DNA from: a virus
Virus record (IMG/VR): IMGVR_UViG_3300031957_002603
Coordinates: 62,001 to 126,000 of that record
DNA: 64,000 nt
Reading direction: 5' to 3' (one strand)
Shown here: positions 58,702 through 64,000 of the stretch, piece by piece
Layout: the number at the start of each line of letters is the position of its first letter
How positions within the stretch are numbered: position 1 is the first letter of the stretch
The notes under the pieces: generated by a model
What the model was told of the DNA's origin: nothing
Databases searched by the model: none
The model's input: the letters and a program-made list of their open reading frames with translations, nothing else
Made by a program: the position numbers and the translations under genes

Positions 58702-61650
58702 ATGCCTAGAAAGTTTGATTTTATTTCTCCCGGCATCCAATTGACCGAGGTTGATCAAAGCACTGTTCCAGCGCAATTGCAGGAAGACGGTCCGCTTTTA
58801 ATTGGTCGTGCCCTTCGTGGACCTTCAATGAAGCCAATTAGAATCCAATCGTTTGATGATTTTGTCACAGTATTTGGCAATCCTGTATATGGTCCACAGC
58901 CCGGCCCAATGGATATTTGGAGACAAGGCAACACCGTTGCTCCAACTTACGCTGGTATTGCTGCTGAAGCATGGCTTGCAGCAAACGATACACCAATTAC
59001 TTTCGTTCGCCTTTTGGGTGAACAATCAAGCAATGCAACCACTGCTGGCTATGCAGGATGGGATACTGCTACTGACCTCGATACAGCATACTCTGCATCA
59101 GGTGGTGCTTTTGGTCTTTTCGTTGCTCCCTCTAGTTCAAACCCTCAAGTCAATTCTACTGGTTCACTGGCTGCGATTTTTTATGTCAATGAAGGCTCAA
59201 TTGAACTCTCAGGTACAATTGCTGACAATTCAGGCTCTATTGGCACTGGTTCTGCTACAATGATTGAATCTCTTGGAAGCGGTGAGCCCGCTACATTTAG
59301 AGCAATCGTAAAAAATGACAGTGGTACTATTGTTGATAATGTTGTATTTGATTTTACGCCCGGAAGTAAGAATTATATTAGAACTGTCTTTAATACAACT
59401 CCTCACAAAGTTAATTCTAGCATTAATGACAGTGCTGATCTTAAAACTTACTGGCTTGGAGAAACATTTGAAGAAATGCTTAATCGAGACGGCTCATCAG
59501 GCACAGGCCCGAGTGCTGGTGCTCAGTTAGGTATTGTGCTTGGACTTGCTTCTGGATCGGCTGGCGGCCCCGGAGGAACTTCAGGTGTTGTACCCGGTGC
59601 TGGTCGTGCTGACTTAACAGAATATTCAGATCATGAGTTTGCTGCAACTGCTGCTAAATCCGGCTGGATTATTAACAGAGATCCTTCTGAGGACAATATA
59701 AATTATACTCCAGAAAATGCTGAAAAACTTTTCCGTATTATTGCTCTGCATGAAGGCAAGGCTTTCCAAGACCAGTACTACTGCGCTATCGAAGGCCTTA
59801 GACTTGGAACCGAGGTTAACAAGAATTCAACCTTCACTCTCAGTGTTTATGAATGGGGAACCAAAAGACTTGTTGAACAATTCTCAAACCTTTCTATGAA
59901 TCCTGTTTCAGACAACTACATTCTTAAAAGAATTGGCGATATGAATATGGTCTGGGATGACGGTGATAAGAAATTCAATATGGTCGGAAAATACAACAAT
60001 CAATCTGACTACATCCGAATTGAAATGGCTGACGCCCTTAAGAATGATCAGCAGCCTCAAGACGAATATGCGCTTCCTTTTGGTTTCTACGGTCCTCAAA
60101 AGTTCAAGAACTTTTGCCTGTCTGGTAGTAATTCACGACCAGTAAGTCCAGATGACTACAGTTCAAATCTTTTAACTGCAATGGTTGTTGCTTCTGGTAA
60201 TCTTCCCGGCGTTAATGAAAGAATTTCGTTGGCAGATCAAAGCGGCTTTGCTCTTATAGGCTCTGCTGAAGGGGATGATGAAAGAATCATCACATTTAAG
60301 TTTCCATCATTGAGACTAACCACCGTTAATTCAAAAGGCGTTCAGAATGCCAACTACAAAGTAACCGACTTCTTTGGTGTTAATCAACAACTTTCTTCAT
60401 CTAACTTATTAGATCAATCATACAGAGATCTTTTCCGAGCAATGCCTCGTGGATTTGATGCTCACGAAAATACAGGCACTGCTGCCGATGCTACAGAAAC
60501 TTCGTTCATCTTCTCACTTGATGATGTTGTTTATGACTCAACAAATGTTAGAGCATATTATGTTTCTGGTTCTCGTCTGGCTGGTACGTCTTATACTGCA
60601 ACAAATGATGATCAAGCACTTCTTGATGCCAAAATCAAGCAATTCATCGTTCCACTCTTTGGTGGCTTTGATGGGCTTAACATTACCGAACTTGAACCTT
60701 TTAATAACCGAAGTGGTGTTATCGGGTCAAGCGAATCAACAAGTTACACATATTACAGTTTGAACAAGGCTCTCGATATTGCCGAGGACCCAGAAACTGT
60801 TGAGATGGATCTTCTTCTTCTGCCCGGTATTAACAACTCTGATATCACCAACAGAATGATTGAAGTTGTTGATGAGCGCCAAGATTCTCTTGCAATCATT
60901 GACCTTGAAGATGCGTACACAACTTCAGCGGAGACCACACCTTCTCTAGAAGGCAAAGGTTCACTAGCAACTGTTGTCTCTAAAATTCGCTCAAGAAACT
61001 TTGATTCCTCATATGCTGCCGCATATCACCCATGGGTTAGAGTCCAGCAGAAAGGTGATACAGTTGTGACTCCTGTTCCTCCTTCAGTTGCTGCTTGCGG
61101 TGCTCTTGCAAGATCTCAAGCATTGAGCGCTCCTTGGTTTGCTCCTGCCGGATTCAATCGTGGTGGACTTACCAACCTTGGTGGAACCAACGGACCTAGC
61201 ACGCTTTCAGTTGTTGAGACCATGAACAAAGCAAATCGTGATGACCTCTATGAACTTGATGTTAACCCAATTGCTAGACTCCAAGGAGAGTTTGTAATCT
61301 TTGGTCAGAAGACACTCCAGCAAACTCCATCGGCTCTTGACAGAATCAACGTTCGTCGCATGATGATTTATCTCAAGAAGAGAATCGGCAGAATTGCTAA
61401 TACCATTCTGTTCGACCAGAACATCCAAGTTACTTGGAACAAGTTCAAGAGCAAATCAGAGCGCGTTCTTAACAGAATTAAAGCACGAGGCGGAATTACA
61501 GAATTCAAAGTTGTTCTTGATTCAACCACAACCACTCCAGATCTTCAGGACAGAAACATCCTATATGCCAAGATCTATGTGAAGCCAGCCAAAGCAATCG
61601 AGTTTATTGCAGTTGACTTTGTAATCACGAGATCCGGAGTTCAATTCTAA
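58702..61650 (+). CDS. 18: Tail sheath protein (gp18-like)
   Basis: 982 residues, longer than T4 gp18 (659). Typical N-terminus: 'FISPGIQLTEVDQSTVP' and 'GPLLIGRALRGPSMKPIRIQSFDDFVTVFGNP'. The C-terminal domain is the conserved sheath core: 'RLQGEFVIFGQKTLQQTPSALDRINVRRMMIYLKKRI' and 'IYVKPAKAIEFIAVDFVITRSG'. The extra length is mainly a Ser/Gly/Thr-rich insertion in the first 320 residues, probably a surface domain on the sheath. A strong SD (TAAGGAG) precedes the ATG. Confidence 0.95.
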   Translation: MPRKFDFISPGIQLTEVDQSTVPAQLQEDGPLLIGRALRGPSMKPIRIQSFDDFVTVFGNPVYGPQPGPMDIWRQGNTVAPTYAGIAAEAWLAANDTPITFVRLLGEQSSNATTAGYAGWDTATDLDTAYSASGGAFGLFVAPSSSNPQVNSTGSLAAIFYVNEGSIELSGTIADNSGSIGTGSATMIESLGSGEPATFRAIVKNDSGTIVDNVVFDFTPGSKNYIRTVFNTTPHKVNSSINDSADLKTYWLGETFEEMLNRDGSSGTGPSAGAQLGIVLGLASGSAGGPGGTSGVVPGAGRADLTEYSDHEFAATAAKSGWIINRDPSEDNINYTPENAEKLFRIIALHEGKAFQDQYYCAIEGLRLGTEVNKNSTFTLSVYEWGTKRLVEQFSNLSMNPVSDNYILKRIGDMNMVWDDGDKKFNMVGKYNNQSDYIRIEMADALKNDQQPQDEYALPFGFYGPQKFKNFCLSGSNSRPVSPDDYSSNLLTAMVVASGNLPGVNERISLADQSGFALIGSAEGDDERIITFKFPSLRLTTVNSKGVQNANYKVTDFFGVNQQLSSSNLLDQSYRDLFRAMPRGFDAHENTGTAADATETSFIFSLDDVVYDSTNVRAYYVSGSRLAGTSYTATNDDQALLDAKIKQFIVPLFGGFDGLNITELEPFNNRSGVIGSSESTSYTYYSLNKALDIAEDPETVEMDLLLLPGINNSDITNRMIEVVDERQDSLAIIDLEDAYTTSAETTPSLEGKGSLATVVSKIRSRNFDSSYAAAYHPWVRVQQKGDTVVTPVPPSVAACGALARSQALSAPWFAPAGFNRGGLTNLGGTNGPSTLSVVETMNKANRDDLYELDVNPIARLQGEFVIFGQKTLQQTPSALDRINVRRMMIYLKKRIGRIANTILFDQNIQVTWNKFKSKSERVLNRIKARGGITEFKVVLDSTTTTPDLQDRNILYAKIYVKPAKAIEFIAVDFVITRSGVQF

Positions 61651-61658
61651 TGATCTAT

Positions 61659-61666
61659 ACTAATTA
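61659..61666 (+). promoter_or_regulatory. Candidate late promoter motif ACTAATTA (tail tube)
   Basis: Just after the sheath stop, 29 bases before the tail tube ATG; followed by CAATAAAGGGAG with the SD. Confidence 0.4.
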
Positions 61667-61687
61667 CAATAAAGGGAGATTAATATA

Positions 61688-62353
61688 ATGGCTTTTTGGA
61701 CTGGAACAGGTGTAGAACCTAAAAGAAACTTTAGATTTAGAGTTCAGATTGGAACCACCAATTCTGATGGTAGTGAGTTTAACAATATCATTTGGTGGGC
61801 CAAGACTGTAACAACTCCATCTTTTGATTTGGGTGAAACCGAACACCATTACCTTGGGGGCAAGTATTATTTCCCCGGTAAGGTGTCATGGTCGGAAGTC
61901 AATCTATCTTTGGTCGATCCTATTTCTCCTGATGCGGTTGGCTTTACAAATCAAATTTTGATTAACTCTGGCTATATGGTTCCTGAAGGGACTGGTGTAA
62001 ATCAATATCACACTATTTCCAAGAATCGCTCAATTGCTGCTGGATTAGAATATATCAGCATTGAAATTTTAAGAGCAGATGGCGAAATTGTAGAACAATG
62101 GACTCTTCAACAGCCGTTTATCAAAGCAGCAAAGTTTGGAGATCTTGATTATTCTAATGAGGATTTAAGAACTGTTGAACTAACAATTAGATACGATTGG
62201 GCTACTTGCACGTTCCCTGAAACTCATCCAGATTTTGATGTAAGCACAACTTACTTCAACGTAGGTGATGCTCCAGTTGAAGGTTCACCAGCACCCTCTT
62301 ACGAACCAGATTTTGATGGTCGCCCTGTAGATAACGGCTCTTCTAACAATTAA
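61688..62353 (+). CDS. 19: Tail tube protein 1 (gp19-like)
   Basis: 221 residues; larger than T4 gp19 (163). 'MAFWTGTGVEPKRNFRFRVQ' start, 'IIWWAKTVTTPSFDLGETEH', 'YYFPGKVSWSEVNLSLVDP', then 'FGDLDYSNEDLRTVELTIRYDWA' near the C-terminus, the usual tube-protein pattern. It directly follows sheath as in T4 (18-19). It has a Pro/Asp-rich tail. Confidence 0.85.
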   Translation: MAFWTGTGVEPKRNFRFRVQIGTTNSDGSEFNNIIWWAKTVTTPSFDLGETEHHYLGGKYYFPGKVSWSEVNLSLVDPISPDAVGFTNQILINSGYMVPEGTGVNQYHTISKNRSIAAGLEYISIEILRADGEIVEQWTLQQPFIKAAKFGDLDYSNEDLRTVELTIRYDWATCTFPETHPDFDVSTTYFNVGDAPVEGSPAPSYEPDFDGRPVDNGSSNN

Positions 62354-62363
62354 TAGAGGTTAA

Positions 62364-62987
62364 ATGGCTTTTTGGACCAACAACGCAGCCCCTAAAAGAC
62401 AATATCGCTTCTCCATTCTTGATGCCAACGATGGCGTTGAAGATGGAGAAGCCATTTGGTATTGGGCCAAGTCAGTTACAAAGCCATCATACGAGATCTC
62501 AACAAACGAATATCAACTTATAAATCATAAATTTAAGTATCCGGGCATCCTGACTTGGAACGATGTCACAATCTCTATTGTTGACACATCAAATAAGACG
62601 CAATTGCTGCTGAATAAAGCCTTTAATTTCGGTTATATTTACCCTAACTACCCAAACATAACCGAGTATATAGATGGCATCTCGAAGTCACAAACTGAGG
62701 CTTATTTCGATGCTATTTCAATAAACCAATTGGACGATAAAGGCAACGTTCTTGAGGAATGGAAACTGCGAGGAGCAATTTTAAAATCTGTAAACTTTGG
62801 GAGCCTTGATTATTCATCAGAGGACCTAGTTTCAATTGAACTTACAATAACATATGATTGGGCTGAAATTGACGGACTTGATGTAAGACCTGTTTCGGCT
62901 CCTGTCACTGTTGATAATGTCCAAGCCGGAGAGCAAGTGAATCAAGAGAATAATCCCGGCGGAATCACAGAGACAACTGTAGCATAA
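62364..62987 (+). CDS. Tail tube protein 2 (paralogue)
   Basis: 207 residues, same layout as the previous gene: 'MAFWTNNAAPKRQYRFSILD', 'WYWAKSVTKPSYEISTNEYQ', 'KYPGILTWNDVTISIVD', 'FGSLDYSSEDLVSIELTITYDWAE'. Ends differ. One copy is probably the main tube and the other a tube-initiator or tube-terminator such as the T4 gp54/gp3 positions; which is which is not visible. SD GAGG lies 6-7 bases upstream. Confidence 0.75.
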   Translation: MAFWTNNAAPKRQYRFSILDANDGVEDGEAIWYWAKSVTKPSYEISTNEYQLINHKFKYPGILTWNDVTISIVDTSNKTQLLLNKAFNFGYIYPNYPNITEYIDGISKSQTEAYFDAISINQLDDKGNVLEEWKLRGAILKSVNFGSLDYSSEDLVSIELTITYDWAEIDGLDVRPVSAPVTVDNVQAGEQVNQENNPGGITETTVA

Positions 62988-62998
62988 CGAGGTGAAAT

Positions 62999-63841
62999 TT
63001 GACTACAAGAAATAATGAGGATAGAATCGGACCTCAAACAATCGATTCGGAGCCAACAGCGGCATTGAACCCGCTTGAGTTTGTCGCTCCCACGGAATTG
63101 GTAGATATTCCATCAAAAGGTTTGCTTTATCCTGCCGATCATCCACTTCATGGAAAAGAAGAGATCGAGATTAGGTATATGACAGCCAAAGAAGAGGACA
63201 TCCTTACATCAAAGACGCTCCTTAAGAAAGGTGTTGCAATTGATCGCTTCCTTCAAAATATTATTGTTGATAAAAACATCAAAGTCAATGATCTTCTGAT
63301 TGGAGATAAGAATGCAATCTTGATTGCTGCCCGTGCAACAGGCTATGGAAGCGATTATGAGACTCAAGTTGTATGCCCTAACTGTGGTACAAAGTCTCAT
63401 GAGTCATTTGACCTTGCAAATCCGCATATAAATGAGTCAAAAGTTAATGAAGAACTTGGAATCAGAAAGACCGAGAACAATAATTTCCTTTTGACCATGC
63501 CATTTAGTAAATTTGAGGTCGAAATCAGAGTTTTAACCGGAAATGACGAGAAACAAATCACAAAAATGGCCGAATCTCGCAAAAAAGGCATGATGCAAGA
63601 GACAGGAATGACCGATCAGTACAAAATGATGATTGTATCTGTGCAAGGCAATGCTCAAAGAAACGTTATTAACCATTATGTTGATAACATGCCTTTGCGT
63701 GACGCAAGATTTTTAAGAAATGCTTATAAAGTCGTCAATCCTGATGTTAAAGTCCAAAAGCATTTTGAATGTTCAAATTGTGGCTTTGATCAGGAAATGG
63801 AGGTGCCCTTTGGGGCTGACTTTCTTTGGCCTGACCGATAA
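62999..63841 (+). CDS. 26: Baseplate hub assembly protein (gp26-like)
   Basis: 280 residues. A TTG start at 62999 with GAGGTG upstream is chosen because no ATG lies before the conserved part. 'VDIPSKGLLYPADHPLHGKEEIEIRYMTAKEEDILTS' is the typical N-terminal block of the T4-type baseplate protein family. A zinc ribbon is formed by 'CPNC' (about residue 126) and 'CSNC' (about 259). 'DNMPLRDARFLRNAYKVVNPD' near the end is also typical. T4 gp26 is a hub-assembly factor. The 3' end overlaps the next gene by 32 bases. Confidence 0.65.
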   Translation: MTTRNNEDRIGPQTIDSEPTAALNPLEFVAPTELVDIPSKGLLYPADHPLHGKEEIEIRYMTAKEEDILTSKTLLKKGVAIDRFLQNIIVDKNIKVNDLLIGDKNAILIAARATGYGSDYETQVVCPNCGTKSHESFDLANPHINESKVNEELGIRKTENNNFLLTMPFSKFEVEIRVLTGNDEKQITKMAESRKKGMMQETGMTDQYKMMIVSVQGNAQRNVINHYVDNMPLRDARFLRNAYKVVNPDVKVQKHFECSNCGFDQEMEVPFGADFLWPDR

Positions 63842-64000
63842 ATATTCCGAATCTGTTTACGAACAGTTCTTTTTGCTTAAACATTTTGGTGGATGGTCTC
63901 TTATTGAGGCCTATAACCTCCCTGTGGGTCTTCGAAATTGGTTTGTGAAGCGTTTGCAGAAACAATTCGAGGATGAAAAGAAAGAAATGGAAAAAGCACG
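63810..64000 (+). CDS. Partial gene, hub-associated small protein (cut by window end)
   Basis: A TTG at 63810 with GGAGG 6 bases upstream (63799-63803), overlapping the previous gene by 32 bases in another frame, opens a frame to the window end. The product begins MGLTFFGLTDKYSESVYEQF and continues 'LLKHFGGWSLIEAYNLPVGL' and a basic helix. Similar small proteins follow the gp26-like gene in related phages. Only 63 codons are visible. Confidence 0.7.
   Translation, partial: MGLTFFGLTDKYSESVYEQFFLLKHFGGWSLIEAYNLPVGLRNWFVKRLQKQFEDEKKEMEKA

Noticed and set aside
1-64000. tRNA genes, CRISPR arrays, insertion sequences, integrase
   Set aside because: I looked in the gaps for cloverleafs, spaced repeats and terminal inverted repeats and saw none; the gaps are at most about 115 bases.

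Overview
The window is a stretch of a large tailed-phage genome (myovirus, T4-like core). All recognisable genes lie on the + strand, coding density is very high, most neighbours overlap by 1-11 bases, and the sequence is AT-rich. The T4-type proteins recognised are terminase, portal, prohead protease, scaffold, major capsid protein, neck proteins gp13/14/15, sheath, tail tube, gp25 and gp6. The many Ser/Gly/Thr-rich giant virion proteins and a phage-borne ribosomal protein bS21 fit a marine-type T4-like phage rather than T4 itself. No tRNA, integrase, CRISPR array or insertion sequence was seen. The host is not identified. Three tiny acidic/Thr-rich lipoproteins with DTG/DTA-type tails resemble lipoproteins I associate with deltaproteobacterial or myxobacterial lineages, but that is weak inference.

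Layout. 1-27.8 kb: baseplate and tail-tip block. It holds a 5'-truncated giant protein, gp25, gp6, then a chain of very large virion proteins, including a 2421-residue protein with two LamG-like domains and a 1046-residue protein with a very basic middle. 27.8-34.0 kb: an island of non-virion genes (RuvC-like resolvase, primase, three mini-lipoproteins, thioredoxin, and an Mre11-Rad50 nuclease/ATPase fused in one chain). Four near-consensus sigma70-type promoters, all with 17-base spacers, serve it. 34.0-36.9 kb: membrane and lysis candidates and small unknown genes. 36.9-44.4 kb: packaging and head genes (terminase, portal, protease), ending in bS21. 44.4-50.1 kb: fibre-like or head-decoration proteins. 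50.2-53.2 kb: scaffold and major capsid protein. 53.2-64 kb: neck proteins, a large unknown protein, gp14- and gp15-like proteins, sheath, two tail-tube paralogues, a gp26-like hub-assembly protein, and a gene cut by the window end.

Regulation. A recurrent motif, ACTAWTTA, lies 20-90 bases upstream of about a dozen virion genes and sits almost only in the rare gaps. I propose it as this phage's late promoter element, distinct from the sigma70-type promoters of the island. Three strong intrinsic terminators (after the membrane gene at 42.7 kb, the repeat protein at 48.4 kb and the capsid gene at 53.2 kb) and one among the lipoproteins punctuate the map.

Most notable points: the ACTAWTTA motif; the single-chain Mre11-Rad50; the mini-lipoprotein/thioredoxin cassette; bS21 inside the head operon; a shared N-terminal MKLTT...IKEEL tag on dispersed small proteins, which may be a capsid-targeting/prohead-protease signal; a 17-codon ORF placed directly before a terminator; and a shared LGDLGGD acidic repeat in portal and scaffold.
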